A stretch of DNA of 64,000 nt from Paenibacillus farraposensis (lineage in GTDB: Bacteria; Bacillota; Bacilli; Paenibacillales; Paenibacillaceae). A program made the translations under genes and the position numbers. The stretch is taken from positions 1 to 64,000 of the forward strand of contig NZ_JAFFQR010000043.1 in NCBI RefSeq assembly GCF_020736845.1. Reading direction: 5' to 3'. Of the stretch, positions 26,376-36,336 are shown piece after piece; position 1 is the stretch's first letter, and each line of letters starts with the position of its first letter. Below the pieces are notes generated by a model. The model searched no databases, was not told where the DNA came from, and saw nothing but the letters and a program-made list of their open reading frames with translations.

Positions 26376-26441
26376 CAAATATACAAGAATTAGGAAAAAG
26401 AGGTGGCGTCCATTTTGCCGCTTTGGAGATGAGGTTTGCTC

Positions 26442-28064
26442 ATGATTCGCTATCCCTATCGCAAATATAACAAAAAGCCGGGTACGGACAGGAAAAATGG
26501 AAGCTCTTCGCATTCTTTAAGGATCGAAGCCGATCTGGAAACCAATTTGCAGCAAATAAAGGAATTGACATCTAGTAGTCCGGACTTTATGATCCGCCGC
26601 TTTAGTCTTGGACTGAAGGCGGACGTACCTGCCGCGATTGTATTTCTGGATAGTATGGTCAAAACAGACGCAGTGAACGAGCTTGTCATGAAATCATTGC
26701 TTAGCCGCCCATCTGCCGAGGCTGAAAGTGCTGAAGGGCTCTACAGCCGGATTCAGACTCATGCGATTGAACTGGGTGAAGTAAATGAATGCGATGATTG
26801 GAATTCCATGATGGGACAACTCCTGATGGGAGATACGATCATTTTACTGGAAGGTTGTGAAAAAGCCCTCGCCTGCGGCACACACGGAGGAGAGGCACGG
26901 GCGGTCAGCGAGCCAACTACACAGACCGTTGTCAGAGGACCGAAAGAGGGATTTGTAGAATCCATGTCCACAAATATTTCCCTGGTTCGGCGACGGATTA
27001 AAAGCGCTGATCTTACGCTGGAGATGTTCAAAGTGGGAAGTACGTCCCTCACGAATGTAGCCATGCTGTATATGAAGAATATTGCAGACCCGAGCGTTGT
27101 GGATGAGGTTCGTCAACGGATACAAAACATTAATATTGATGCGGTATTCGAATCCGGGACGGTTGAGGAGATGATACAGGAAAATTCCTCCACACCATTC
27201 CCAACGATCTTTAACTCGGAAAGACCCGATACGATCAGCAGTAATATTATGGAGGGCCGAGTGGCGCTTATCATAGACGGAACTCCGTTTGTACTCGTGA
27301 TGCCTACCGTATTTGCCCAATTCTTTCAGAGTTCTTCGGATTATTCAGAGCGTTACCATATGGGGACTGTCATTCGGCTTATTCGATATATCAGCTTCAT
27401 TATTCTCATCCTGGGGCCTTCTCTCTACATTGCCTTAACAACATATCATTATGAAATGATACCCACCCCACTGCTGATCAGCATACTGGCCCAGCGGGAA
27501 TCCGTTCCTTTTCCGGCATTTATGGAGGCGCTTATTTTGGAAATCACGTTTGAGATTTTACGTGAGGCGGGGATTCGAATGCCGCGTGCGGGTGGTCAGA
27601 CGGTATCCGTGATTGGTGCGCTTGTATTGGGACAGGCGGCCGTGGAGGCCGGGATTGTCACCCCGCTGCTTACAATTGTAGTAGCTTTGACGGGGATAGC
27701 CAGCTTTGCCATTCCAGCCTATAACATGGCGGTGGCCGGGAGACTGTTCAGGTTTGTTTTTATGATATTGTCGGCGTTTATGGGGCTGTATGGCATTACA
27801 TTGGGGTTGATTGCGCTGATCGCACACATGAACAGCCTGCGCTCTTTTGGGACCCCCTACATGGCCCCTTTCAGTCCCTTCGTACTGCAGAGTCAAAAGG
27901 ATGCCGTATTGCGTCTCCCATTCTGGATGATGAGGAAGCGTCCTATAAGCATTACATCTACGAACCAGAAACAAATGAAGGATGGAAGCGGGAATTCCTC
28001 TTCCGATAAAACCACACCGATGCAGGAGGGGGGCAATCAGGGTGTATCAGGGGAAGGGGAATGA
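26442..28064 (+). CDS. Spore germinant receptor subunit A (GerA/GerKA family)
   Basis: The 540-aa protein has a hydrophilic N domain (residues 1-290: NLQQIKELTSSSPDFMIRRF, VVRGPKEGFVESMSTNISLVRRRI, the RGP-x-EGF signature) and four to six helices from about 300. The membrane part contains RESVPFPAFMEALILEITFEILREAGIRMP. It sits in the spore inner membrane and helps sense nutrients. ATG 26442 is chosen over TTG 26436 for spacing to GATGAGG. The Pro/Ser/Gly-rich tail is normal. It overlaps the next gene. Confidence 0.92.
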   Translation: MIRYPYRKYNKKPGTDRKNGSSSHSLRIEADLETNLQQIKELTSSSPDFMIRRFSLGLKADVPAAIVFLDSMVKTDAVNELVMKSLLSRPSAEAESAEGLYSRIQTHAIELGEVNECDDWNSMMGQLLMGDTIILLEGCEKALACGTHGGEARAVSEPTTQTVVRGPKEGFVESMSTNISLVRRRIKSADLTLEMFKVGSTSLTNVAMLYMKNIADPSVVDEVRQRIQNINIDAVFESGTVEEMIQENSSTPFPTIFNSERPDTISSNIMEGRVALIIDGTPFVLVMPTVFAQFFQSSSDYSERYHMGTVIRLIRYISFIILILGPSLYIALTTYHYEMIPTPLLISILAQRESVPFPAFMEALILEITFEILREAGIRMPRAGGQTVSVIGALVLGQAAVEAGIVTPLLTIVVALTGIASFAIPAYNMAVAGRLFRFVFMILSAFMGLYGITLGLIALIAHMNSLRSFGTPYMAPFSPFVLQSQKDAVLRLPFWMMRKRPISITSTNQKQMKDGSGNSSSDKTTPMQEGGNQGVSGEGE

Positions 28065-29283
28065 ACAAAGCACAGTAACCTGTAAGGGGAGAATAGGGAT
28101 ACTGTGCTTGGTCCTGCTACTGTTGTTTCCATTTTTATCAGGCTGCTGGGATTCCGTAGAGCTGAACCAGAGAGCAGTAATAGCGGCTATAGGTATTGAT
28201 GAGGATGGGGAGTCGGGCTATGTGGTTTCCCTGCAGGTCATCGTGGCAGATGAAATAGCCGGAGCTAAAGCGAGAGGAACTACCCCTGTCGTCTTGTTCC
28301 AGGAAAAGGGCAAGAATCTGTTTCAAGCGATCCGTAGAGCTTCACAAAGGGTTTCGCGGATCATTTCTCTGGCGCATATCAGACTGGTCGTTATTGGAGA
28401 AAAGCTGGCACGGGCTGGAATTGGCGATACGATGGATTTTCTTGAAAGATCTGGGGAAATCCGGCTGCCGGTGAAAATGATGGTGGCACGCGGTAATACC
28501 GGGAAGGATGTGCTGGCAGTCATGACCGCGATCGGCCGTATTCCCGCCAATGATATTTCAGGAAAGCTGGAAACATCGGAGCGTTTGTATGCCGGGGATT
28601 ACGCGGTGACTATCGACGATGTCATTCGCAGCATGATCAATAAGGGTGGCGGTCCTGTGCTGACGGGCATACAGGTTGATGGGGATTTGGAGCAGGCCCC
28701 AGGCAAGAACAATGTGGACAATATTTTACCGAAAGCCGTTGTTCATATTAACGGAATGGGGGTGTTCCAAAAGGACCGGCTTGTCCGCTGGTTGGACGAT
28801 GACCAGGCGATTGGATTATCAATGATCAACAACAAGGTGAAAAGTGCTGAAACAACGCTAAGCTGCGGTAAGGATAGGGATACTATTGGCATCGAAACCT
28901 TGTTCTCTGCAACCAATATACATACTCGGATGGAGCAAGGGGAGCCTGTTTTTGTGATTAACTTAAAGCAGACCGGGGCGGTACAGGAAGCCGAGTGTCC
29001 GATTAACCTGAAAAGTCCGGAGGTGATGAAAAGGTTGCAAGAGCAATGGACAGAGGAGACGAAGAAAATGATCACCTCAACAGTCAGGGAAGTTCAGCGT
29101 ACCCGCAGCGATGTAATAGGCTTCGGTCTTGCGCTGGAGAGGAGCCATCCTAAACAATGGAAAAGGCTCTCTTCCGAATGGAGCCGTCACTTTGCGGAAA
29201 GCACCGTTCGTATTCAAGTGACTTCCGTACTGAAACACACCCAGACGCGGACTAACCCATATTCGAAGGGAGAATCAGACTAG
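28042..29283 (+). CDS. Spore germinant receptor lipoprotein subunit C (GerC family)
   Basis: The 413-aa lipoprotein has lipobox FLSGC with the typical GCWDSVELNQ after it. The GerC domains follow (AIGIDEDGESGYVVSLQV, ISLAHIRLVVIGEKLARAGI, IQVDGDLEQ). GTG 28042 has AGGAGGGGGG eight bases upstream and overlaps the A-subunit stop, implying coupling. It is anchored to the outer face of the spore inner membrane. Confidence 0.92.
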   Translation: MYQGKGNEQSTVTCKGRIGILCLVLLLLFPFLSGCWDSVELNQRAVIAAIGIDEDGESGYVVSLQVIVADEIAGAKARGTTPVVLFQEKGKNLFQAIRRASQRVSRIISLAHIRLVVIGEKLARAGIGDTMDFLERSGEIRLPVKMMVARGNTGKDVLAVMTAIGRIPANDISGKLETSERLYAGDYAVTIDDVIRSMINKGGGPVLTGIQVDGDLEQAPGKNNVDNILPKAVVHINGMGVFQKDRLVRWLDDDQAIGLSMINNKVKSAETTLSCGKDRDTIGIETLFSATNIHTRMEQGEPVFVINLKQTGAVQEAECPINLKSPEVMKRLQEQWTEETKKMITSTVREVQRTRSDVIGFGLALERSHPKQWKRLSSEWSRHFAESTVRIQVTSVLKHTQTRTNPYSKGESD

Positions 29284-29310
29284 TGAAAATAGAACAAGGA
29301 GGGAAGGGCC

Positions 29311-30423
29311 GTGAATAAAAAGATACGGATAGATGCAAAAGAGATGATCTCTCTTATGGTGCTGTTTGAGATGGGCACATCCATGATGTCTATTCCCGGA
29401 AGGAATGCGGGTAAGGATGCATGGATCGCCATCCTTATTTCCACGGTTTTTGGGGCAATCCTTTTTGTATGCTATGGCAGTCTTCACCGACGCTTTCCCG
29501 ACTTGCTCATGACACAGTACTGCAGAACCCTTTTGGGCAAGAAAGCGGGGAGTGCCCTTGCTTTTTTATATATCATATTTTTTCTTTACGGCGGAGCACG
29601 GGATCTTCGGGACACGGGGATCCTGATTGCCGACCGGACACTTCAGCATACGCCGTTGACAGTCATCTGTGCCTTGATGATTGGACTTGTGATGTATGTG
29701 ATGCATCTGGGAATCGAGGTTGCAGGTCGGACGGGCATCATCATGTTGATTCTGTTGCTGCTGCTGGGCCTGGCTACGAATATATTGATTTTGTTGGCAG
29801 GCATTGTGGATGTAGGCAATATATTGCCCATAGCTGAGCATGGCTGGCAGCCGATATGGCAAGTTGTCTATTCACAAGCCGTGATGCTCCCGTACGGCGA
29901 GATGGTTACGTTTGCGATGATCCTTCCTACATTAAAAAAAGGCTGCCGTGCCAATGGGGTAGGGCTCTCCGCTATATTGCTGGGGGGGCTGCTCCTGTCT
30001 GTTGTTACATTGTCCAATGTGCTTGCACTGGGAGAGAACGTGTTCAAACGGGCGACTTACCCGCTGCTCTCGATGATCAGCAAGGTCCAAATATCCGATT
30101 TTATCGACAGGATCGATGTTATTGGAGTTATGAGCGTTATTATCTTTGATTTTTTTAAAATTTTCATCTTCTATTATGCGGCAGTTAAGGCTGCGGAGGA
30201 TGTATTAAGAATATCTTACCATAAGCTGATCCTGCCTTTTGGGCTGATCATGCTGGTTTCTTGCGTATTGATGGCTCTGAACTATCAACATCATCTTGCA
30301 ACAGGCGAGTTTATGTTGAAATGGCTGTTTCCGATATTTGCCGTGTTTTTTCCTTCCTTACTGCTTATCGTTTCATGGCTGAAAAAGACCCGGAATAAAA
30401 AAGGAAAAGAGGATGCCTCGTGA
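29311..30423 (+). CDS. Spore germinant receptor permease-like subunit B (GerB family)
   Basis: The 370-aa APC-superfamily-like protein has ten hydrophobic segments and starts with the GerB text ISLMVLFEMGTSMMSIPGRNAG. GTG start follows AAGGAGG. It likely holds the germinant-binding site and completes an A-C-B operon with no separate D gene. Confidence 0.92.
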   Translation: MNKKIRIDAKEMISLMVLFEMGTSMMSIPGRNAGKDAWIAILISTVFGAILFVCYGSLHRRFPDLLMTQYCRTLLGKKAGSALAFLYIIFFLYGGARDLRDTGILIADRTLQHTPLTVICALMIGLVMYVMHLGIEVAGRTGIIMLILLLLLGLATNILILLAGIVDVGNILPIAEHGWQPIWQVVYSQAVMLPYGEMVTFAMILPTLKKGCRANGVGLSAILLGGLLLSVVTLSNVLALGENVFKRATYPLLSMISKVQISDFIDRIDVIGVMSVIIFDFFKIFIFYYAAVKAAEDVLRISYHKLILPFGLIMLVSCVLMALNYQHHLATGEFMLKWLFPIFAVFFPSLLLIVSWLKKTRNKKGKEDAS

Positions 30424-30542
30424 GTCATCGCCTGCCGACAAAACATACATTAGTTATACCTATACGGCAGAAATATTTCCCGGCCAAACATTGACCAGCG
30501 ATGCCCGTAAATTGTTCGGTAATACGTTGCCTTTCTGATGGG

Positions 30543-30854
30543 TTATATGTTCTGTTCTTTCTGTTCTTTCTGATTGCTTTTGTGCGTAGAAGCAGAGTTA
30601 GAAGAGGGAACTCTCAGAAAACGTGACCATCGTGAGAAAATGAATTGACATGCGTGTCCAATTTGCTTTTTGCCCAGGGTTACAAAGAGCAACAGTAGCA
30701 TTCCCGCCAAGACGATATATTCCGATGGTCGCATCGTGTGAAAAGCCAATGAAATAGACTCCCAAGGATGATGAACACCAAATAACAAGTTCACCAGCAG
30801 AATGGTTCCGAGCATGAGTGCCATAAAGAATGTGAATATCCAGAGTGTTTTCAT
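30543..30854 (-). CDS. Small two-helix membrane protein
   Basis: The 103-aa product has hydrophobic residues 2-24 and 43-63, then a basic, Ser/Lys/Gln-rich cytoplasmic tail ending QKEQKEQNI. ATG 30854 follows GGGGGGAT, so the in-frame ATG at 30899 is not used. The C-terminal coding region contains a short CTTT(G/C)TTCT repeat. No family recognised. Confidence 0.55.
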   Translation of the reverse strand: MKTLWIFTFFMALMLGTILLVNLLFGVHHPWESISLAFHTMRPSEYIVLAGMLLLLFVTLGKKQIGHACQFIFSRWSRFLRVPSSNSASTHKSNQKEQKEQNI

Positions 30855-30982
30855 AAAATCCCCCCGTGTGTATGAGTTGAACGTATATCCTGTATACATT
30901 GTGTTGCAAAGTGGCTTAATTTATCCGATCCCATTGACTTGAAATGAAATGAGATTTATACTTATTCTAAATTGATTTATTG

Positions 30983-31012
30983 TTGTAATTACTAGTTGAA
31001 AATAAATATAAT
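30983..31012 (+). promoter_or_regulatory. Promoter of the PerR-like gene
   Basis: TTGTAA (30983-30988), 18-base spacer, TATAAT (31007-31012). AT-rich partial dyads lie around it, but no clear Fur or Per box. Confidence 0.5.
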
Positions 31013-31037
31013 CTGCAACAATTAAGGGAGATGCGGT

Positions 31038-31433
31038 ATGAGAACTTTAAATTTAACTTCACAGCGTCAAGCAGTGTACGATGTGGTCCGTGAGGCTCAC
31101 GATCATCCTACTGCGGCCGACGTTATGAACCGATTGATGGAGCGCGGGTATAATCTGGCCTACGGAACGGTATATAATTCGCTGCGTTATTTGACCGATA
31201 AGGAATTGATCCGCGAGCTGAAGCTGGGGGAAGCTGCCAGTCGCTATGACGGACGGATGGACGATCATCAGCATATTATTTGTCAGGTATGCGGACGGGT
31301 AGATGAAGTGATGACCGAGGTTCCAGACGATTGGACCGAGACGGTTGCGCATGAAACGGGATATGCCATTGCCCATGCCCATGTCGTATTCGGAGGAGTG
31401 TGTAAGGAATGTCAGAACAAGCGAATCAAATAA
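31038..31433 (+). CDS. perR: Fur-family regulator, PerR-like
   Basis: The 131-aa protein has winged helix residues 1-75 (HPTAADVMNRL, AYGTVYNSLRYL), then ASRYDGRMDDHQHIICQVCGRVDE and a C-terminal HVVFGGVCKEC. This matches PerR better than Fur: the Asp of RYD, the HQH pair and two CxxC zinc pairs are in place. PerR senses peroxide by metal-catalysed His oxidation. The N terminus is shorter than in B. subtilis PerR. ATG follows AAGGGAG. It overlaps the next gene by 25 bp. It is the plausible regulator of the dps operator at 15379. Confidence 0.8.
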   Translation: MRTLNLTSQRQAVYDVVREAHDHPTAADVMNRLMERGYNLAYGTVYNSLRYLTDKELIRELKLGEAASRYDGRMDDHQHIICQVCGRVDEVMTEVPDDWTETVAHETGYAIAHAHVVFGGVCKECQNKRIK

Positions 31434-32248
31434 CGCATCGTTTCAAAGCAACCGATATGCCGAGACAGGTGAAGAGAGGCTGGACAACAATGCTGTCAGC
31501 GCCTGCTGCTCCCGCACTACAGACGACTCCTTCCAATGAGCCGCTGTACTGTCCGACTACACGCCGCCTCGTTCTGATCAGCTCGGTTCCGGGTGTAGTT
31601 CATGATCTGGTGCGCACATTGTCAGACGCGTGCTTTGATGTGATGGTGTTCCATCGCTGGGAGCCGGAAGTCCAACGCCATCTGGGAAGCGATCTGTTGA
31701 TTTACAATTTGACTGCTGTCGATGCACGTAGCGAGATGCTGGATGTCCGTAACTGGCTTGCAGCAGAGCATATGAAAGACACTCCCGTCATGTATGTAGT
31801 TCAGGATCGGTCGGCTGTACGTGCGCATGAGCTGCTTCCTTCCGAAGAGGTCCTGGTATGGCCGCTGGCTTCAAATCACATCGTGCATGATATCGAACGG
31901 ATGATTGTACGTCATCCGGCAGCTTCCCGTCAGGCAGCGCAAGAGAGCCGACGCGCAGTGTTCAAGGATATCTGGATTGACCGTGATAAAATGCTCGTGT
32001 ACAAGGAAGAAAAGCAATTAAGTTTAACCAAAACAGAATATGATTTGCTGTTAAAGCTGATGGATGCTCAGGGCAAAGTGATTTCCCGTGAGCAAATGAT
32101 GCACGATATCTGGGAGACCGATTTTGTAGGCGGCAGCAACGTTGTGGATGTCCATGTTAAAAGCTTGCGCAAGAAGCTGGACGACCGGGCTGGGCAGCCT
32201 GAATATATTGCGACTGTGAGAGGTGTAGGCTACAGATTGGCAGATTGA
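31409..32248 (+). CDS. OmpR-type regulator with degenerate receiver
   Basis: The 279-aa product has an N-terminal extension of about 50 residues. A receiver-like domain follows (RRLVLISSVPGVVHDLV); at the usual phospho-Asp position it reads LLIYNLTA, with Asn in place of Asp, and the acidic pair after strand 1 is missing. A normal OmpR winged helix closes the protein (KQLSLTKTEYDLLLKLM, SNVVDVHVKSLRKKLDD, TVRGVGYRL). No histidine kinase is adjacent. It probably works without phosphorylation. The ATG lies inside the PerR-like gene behind TAAGGA, so expression is coupled. An internal start at 31457 is possible. Confidence 0.82.
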   Translation: MSEQANQITHRFKATDMPRQVKRGWTTMLSAPAAPALQTTPSNEPLYCPTTRRLVLISSVPGVVHDLVRTLSDACFDVMVFHRWEPEVQRHLGSDLLIYNLTAVDARSEMLDVRNWLAAEHMKDTPVMYVVQDRSAVRAHELLPSEEVLVWPLASNHIVHDIERMIVRHPAASRQAAQESRRAVFKDIWIDRDKMLVYKEEKQLSLTKTEYDLLLKLMDAQGKVISREQMMHDIWETDFVGGSNVVDVHVKSLRKKLDDRAGQPEYIATVRGVGYRLAD

Positions 32249-32331
32249 GCTGAAGCCCATGATTTTCCGTCGGATGGACATTCGGCGGATACCTATGCAT
32301 AGTTTGAAGAAACCGACATTAGGTGTGACAG

Positions 32332-32369
32332 TTGACTTTATTAGAAGATATGCACTACAATCGGTAGTG
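32332..32369 (+). promoter_or_regulatory. Promoter with BlaI-type operator
   Basis: TTGACT (32332-32337), 18-base spacer, TACAAT (32356-32361). The -10 is embedded in CACTACAATCGGTAGTG (32353-32369), an inverted repeat resembling the ACTACA/TGTAGT halves bound by BlaI/MecI, so the downstream repressor is probably autoregulated. Confidence 0.65.
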
Positions 32370-32382
32370 TGAGGTGCATCTT

Positions 32383-32796
32383 ATGAAACGACTGAATTTT
32401 AAAGCTGGCGAAACTGGACTTAACCGTTTTTTCGGACCTCTGGAAGCCAAAATCATGGATATTTTATGGTCCACTTCGGATCGGAGCATCAAAGAAGTGC
32501 AGACCGCGCTGGAGGGGGACCGGGACTTTAATTTTAATACGGTAATGACCGTTATGAACCGTTTGGTGGAGAAGGGAATCCTGAGTAAGAGTATCCGCGG
32601 AAGAACGTCTTTATATCGCCCGGTACTAAGCAGGGAAGAGTTCATGGATGAGCAGTCCAAGGAGCTTAGCCACGAATTGGTGGATGAATTTGGTCCACTT
32701 GCTGTCAATCATATGATTGATGCTCTGGAGGTGGCCGATCCTATACTGATCGAACGATTGGAGCAAAAAATTAAACAATGGAAAAAGGATATATAA
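32383..32796 (+). CDS. BlaI/MecI-family repressor
   Basis: The 137-aa protein has a winged helix (FGPLEAKIMDILWSTSDRSIKEVQTAL, NTVMTVMNRLVEKGIL) and a C-terminal dimerisation helix (residues 85-137), as in BlaI. The ATG at 32383 has GAGGTG at good spacing; a GTG nine bases earlier is the alternative. It sits three bases before a BlaR1-like gene. No beta-lactamase is nearby, so the regulated stress is unknown. Confidence 0.88.
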   Translation: MKRLNFKAGETGLNRFFGPLEAKIMDILWSTSDRSIKEVQTALEGDRDFNFNTVMTVMNRLVEKGILSKSIRGRTSLYRPVLSREEFMDEQSKELSHELVDEFGPLAVNHMIDALEVADPILIERLEQKIKQWKKDI

Positions 32797-32799
32797 ACG

Positions 32800-33660
32800 A
32801 TGTGGAGAACACGTTCTAAATTACTGTTTACAGCAGGCGCCCTGATTTCGGGTTTCGCCCTTACGCAGATGGGTATGTACGCCGGTCAGCATCTTTTCGG
32901 CTGGAAATTGAATTTTAACGTGTTTCAAATTTGCAGAAGTCTGCTGGAGAATTACGGAATCGGCTACATGGTAGATGCGCTTAGCGGGCTCGTCTTGCTT
33001 ACCTTCGGCATCGCCGTGTGCGAGGCGGTCCGACAGTGTATGGCCACGAGGGCGGCTTTCCGGAAGTTGCACCGAATGCGTGACCTGCCGCTTACGGAAG
33101 CACTGGGTGAACGATATCGTGAACTCGGGGCTGATCGGATATGGGTCATTGAGTATGCCAGGCCTGCCGCCTTCACCATGGGATTATGGAAGCGGCGCAT
33201 TGTTTTATCCTCCGCATTGTTATCTGTACTGGACAAGCAAGAGGAAGAGGCGGTCATATACCATGAAGCGTATCATATGAAACATTATGATCCATTGAAG
33301 ACATGGCTGCTGCAAATGTGTGCCATTCTGCTATTCTACTTGCCGGTGCTGCGTCATATTACCAGTCTGTATAAAACGGCCCGTGAAATTCTGGCTGACA
33401 ACGAAGCGATTCTTCGAACTGGCTCGCCGGTTGGGATTGGAAGCGCGTTGCTCAAGCTTCTGAGCATGACGCCTGCCAATGCCTGCCTGGTCCATTCTGC
33501 CGCTCGTTCCTCTTTTGCAGAAACGTCCATTAACTATCGTATCTCGCGTATTCTGGACCCTCAGCAGGAGCAGATCATTCCAATGCCGTGGCGTTCGATT
33601 ATGTTTTCTGGCTATGTGCTGGTGATGCTGACGCTTATGTTTGCACTTGCGTTAATGTAG
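32800..33660 (+). CDS. Short BlaR1-like M56 membrane metalloprotease
   Basis: The 286-aa protein has two N-terminal helices, then a cytoplasmic zinc-protease segment with AVIYHEAYHMKHYDPLKTW (HExxH motif, residues about 151-155) and a later helix pair ending at the C terminus. Full BlaR1/MecR1 proteins add a roughly 250-residue penicillin-binding sensor outside the cell; it is absent here. It likely cleaves the adjacent BlaI-type repressor in response to another signal. Confidence 0.85.
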   Translation: MWRTRSKLLFTAGALISGFALTQMGMYAGQHLFGWKLNFNVFQICRSLLENYGIGYMVDALSGLVLLTFGIAVCEAVRQCMATRAAFRKLHRMRDLPLTEALGERYRELGADRIWVIEYARPAAFTMGLWKRRIVLSSALLSVLDKQEEEAVIYHEAYHMKHYDPLKTWLLQMCAILLFYLPVLRHITSLYKTAREILADNEAILRTGSPVGIGSALLKLLSMTPANACLVHSAARSSFAETSINYRISRILDPQQEQIIPMPWRSIMFSGYVLVMLTLMFALALM

Positions 33661-33682
33661 CTTGTCAAAGATGGTCTTAAAG

Positions 33683-33703
33683 GGTAGCGCCTTGTGCGCT
33701 ACC
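33683..33703 (+). terminator. Hairpin after the M56 protease gene
   Basis: GGTAGCGC pairs with GCGCTACC around CTTGT. The T tract is poor, so termination may be partial. Confidence 0.5.
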
Positions 33704-33781
33704 GAATTATTGATGTGCCGAACACTACGTTGTGTAGTGAGAATTATCTAATCTGTATATTACTTATAAGGAGATGAGCAT

Positions 33782-34189
33782 ATGAATCAAACACTTGCGA
33801 ATATTGGATTACTGTTGGTACGAATCTTTACGGGGGTTATTTTTATTGTTCACGGTTCACAAAAATTCCAGGGACTGGACGGGACCTCCGGCTTCTTCCA
33901 AAGTATCGGGCTTCCTGGCTGGTTGGCTCCAGTCGTCGCTGCGGTTGAACTGGTCGGCGGTATTGCACTTGTTCTGGGGATCGGAACACGAATTGCCGGA
34001 GCAGCTTTGACCATCGTTATGATCGGTGTGTTGCTGACGGCCAAAAAGGGGCAACCTTTCGGCGAGATTGAATTTGATCTGCTGCTTCTGTTCACCAACC
34101 TTCAGCAAGCACTTGTCGGTGGGCGTTTTCTGGCAGTAGATCAGTTCTTTGGCCGTAAAAAGCCTGAAGGCAACAACATACAGGGCTAA
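33782..34189 (+). CDS. DoxX-family membrane protein
   Basis: The 135-aa protein has four helices and the DoxX pattern: GLLLVRIFTGVIFIVHGSQK, then VVAAVELVGGIALVLGIGTRIAG. ATG follows AAGGAGATG. Family members act in quinone or redox-linked roles; the specific function is unknown. Monocistronic with its own terminator. Confidence 0.85.
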   Translation: MNQTLANIGLLLVRIFTGVIFIVHGSQKFQGLDGTSGFFQSIGLPGWLAPVVAAVELVGGIALVLGIGTRIAGAALTIVMIGVLLTAKKGQPFGEIEFDLLLLFTNLQQALVGGRFLAVDQFFGRKKPEGNNIQG

Positions 34190-34200
34190 ATTATTATAAA

Positions 34201-34233
34201 ACTGCGTCCTTAGTCTTAGGGCGCGGTTTTTTG
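34201..34233 (+). terminator. Terminator after doxX
   Basis: ACTGCGTCC (34201-34209) pairs with GGGCGCGGT (34219-34227) including G-T pairs, followed by TTTTTT. Confidence 0.75.
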
Positions 34234-34343
34234 TTTTGCTCATTTATGAAAATTAGTTGTAAATTATTTGCTTGATTTAGCCGATATAACTTCCATTGGG
34301 GTAAATCCAAAACATAGCCTTTTTAAGCAAAGGGGAAAAACAC

Positions 34344-36329
34344 ATGGACAAAATGCATAAGAGAAAAACCATTTGGACACTCAGGAATAAGCTGGGTCTA
34401 GGTTTTTTGCTTGTTTTGTTGATTCCAAGCTTAAGCATTTCGATCGCAACTTATAAATCATCATTTAATGCTATGGAGAAGCAGCTTTATAGTAGTGCAA
34501 ATCAGGGAGTAGTGACGGCTAATTCGGTAATTGAATATGCACTTGCGAGTAAAATCAAAGATGTGGGTTATTTGGCTAAGAGACTCGACAGCTCCATGAT
34601 CGATGGTCGAAATAGCCCGTTGATTCAGCCCAAGTTGATTCAATACATAGGTCTGCACGAGGATGCGACCGATACTTTTGTCGGTACTCCAGATGGCTTG
34701 ATGATTCGAGGGGTACCTAAAAAGGACGAGGGGACATATGATCCGCGCAAGCGGGCCTGGTATATCGAAGCGATGAAGCAGCCTGGCAAGGTGGCTATTA
34801 CGCCTGTCGTAACCAATTCATCGGGCGTTCCTGTTGTGGTAGTCTCTCAAACGCTTTCAGATCAGTCCGGGGTTATCGGGATTTCACTGAACCTGGAAAG
34901 TGTACGCAAGCTGGCCTCCATCAAAGTGGGACAGGAAGGATACATCATCATTTTGGACCATACGAAAAAATTTGTGGTTCACCCTACGGCTAAACCGGGT
35001 TCGTCTTCTCAGGAAGATTATATCAATCAGTTGTATGCTGCATCGAGCGGGAGCTTTAATTATATGCACGATGGCCAAGAGAAATATTTGACCTATGTAA
35101 CGAATAAGGAAACCGGTTGGAAAATTGCAGGAACTTTCTACCAATCCGAAATTAATGATGCTACTACTGCCATGCGTTACGAAACCATTTACGTACTGGC
35201 AGCCTCGTTGGTGCTAGCACTTATTGCGATTTTCCTGATTACCCGTTCCATTCTGGTGCCGATCCGCAAACTGCAAAAATCGGCTGAGCAGATCAGTGAA
35301 GGCGATTTGACAGGTGATTTGGAAACAGGAAAAACCGATGAGATCGGCCAACTGTCTACCCACTTCCAAACGATGGTGGATAGCTTGCGCACGATGATTC
35401 GCAGCGTACACGAAACAACAGACCGGGTAAGCTCTTCAGCCGAGGAGTTGGCTTCGGGCGCAGATCAGACGACCAAGGCTATTGAGCATGTGACCATAGC
35501 TATTCAGGAAGTAGCGGTGGGCAGCGAGCATCAGGTTCGAAGCATCAAACATGGCTCTGCAAGCATGGAGGAGCTTGCTCAGCAGGCAGTGAACGTATCC
35601 GAGCGTATGGTGGGCGTGTCCGAGCAAGTAAGGGGAAACGCCGAGTCCGCACAAGCAGGCAGCAAGGCGGCTACGCGAGCAGTAGAAAAGATGCATGATA
35701 TCGATGAGACCGTTAACGATCTTGGACATGCGATGGACTCCCTGAGCGAACGCTCCAGTGAAATTGTAAATATCATCAGCGTCATATCCGGCATTGCCAG
35801 GCAAACGAACCTGCTGGCGCTGAATGCATCCATTGAGGCGGCACGCGCTGGCGATCATGGCAAAGGCTTTGCCGTGGTCGCGACGGAGGTACGCAAGCTG
35901 GCCGAGGAATCTGCAAAATCGGCGTCCTTGATTTCAGAGCGTATTGAGGCGATGCAGGCTGATATGGACCGCGCTTTGGTGGCTATGCAACAAGCCAAAA
36001 CACGGGTTACCGAAGGCATTGATTCGGTAAGCACATCGGAGCAATCTTTTGCGGAAATTAGCCAAGCTGTAGAACGGGCGACAGGGCATATGAATGACAT
36101 TACCGGAGTGACACAGGAAATGGCTCGGGGCGCGGCAGATGTCGTGGGTATTATGAGCGACATTTCCCAGATTTCGAATGAGGCAGCAGGCAATACCGAG
36201 TCGATTTCGGCCGCAGCCGAACAGCAGCTTGCTTCTATCGAGGAAATTGCTTCTTCCTCGGCAGATCTGAGCCAAATGGCTGAGGAACTGCGTGAGCTGG
36301 TTGGACGCTTCCGGATAGAAGGAAAATAA
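34344..36329 (+). CDS. Methyl-accepting chemotaxis protein (dCache, HAMP, MCP signal)
   Basis: The 661-aa receptor has helix 1 at residues 17-38 and an extracellular dCache domain (about 40-280) with [13 protein letters not shown] and [14 protein letters not shown]. Helix 2 lies near 285-305, a HAMP domain follows ([22 protein letters not shown]), and then a long coiled coil with the conserved hairpin [19 protein letters not shown]. The ligand class is unknown; amino acids are common for dCache. It signals through CheA/CheW located elsewhere. Confidence 0.93.
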   Translation: MDKMHKRKTIWTLRNKLGLGFLLVLLIPSLSISIATYKSSFNAMEKQLYSSANQGVVTANSVIEYALASKIKDVGYLAKRLDSSMIDGRNSPLIQPKLIQYIGLHEDATDTFVGTPDGLMIRGVPKKDEGTYDPRKRAWYIEAMKQPGKVAITPVVTNSSGVPVVVVSQTLSDQSGVIGISLNLESVRKLASIKVGQEGYIIILDHTKKFVVHPTAKPGSSSQEDYINQLYAASSGSFNYMHDGQEKYLTYVTNKETGWKIAGTFYQSEINDATTAMRYETIYVLAASLVLALIAIFLITRSILVPIRKLQKSAEQISEGDLTGDLETGKTDEIGQLSTHFQTMVDSLRTMIRSVHETTDRVSSSAEELASGADQTTKAIEHVTIAIQEVAVGSEHQVRSIKHGSASMEELAQQAVNVSERMVGVSEQVRGNAESAQAGSKAATRAVEKMHDIDETVNDLGHAMDSLSERSSEIVNIISVISGIARQTNLLALNASIEAARAGDHGKGFAVVATEVRKLAEESAKSASLISERIEAMQADMDRALVAMQQAKTRVTEGIDSVSTSEQSFAEISQAVERATGHMNDITGVTQEMARGAADVVGIMSDISQISNEAAGNTESISAAAEQQLASIEEIASSSADLSQMAEELRELVGRFRIEGK

Positions 36330-36336
36330 TAAACGA

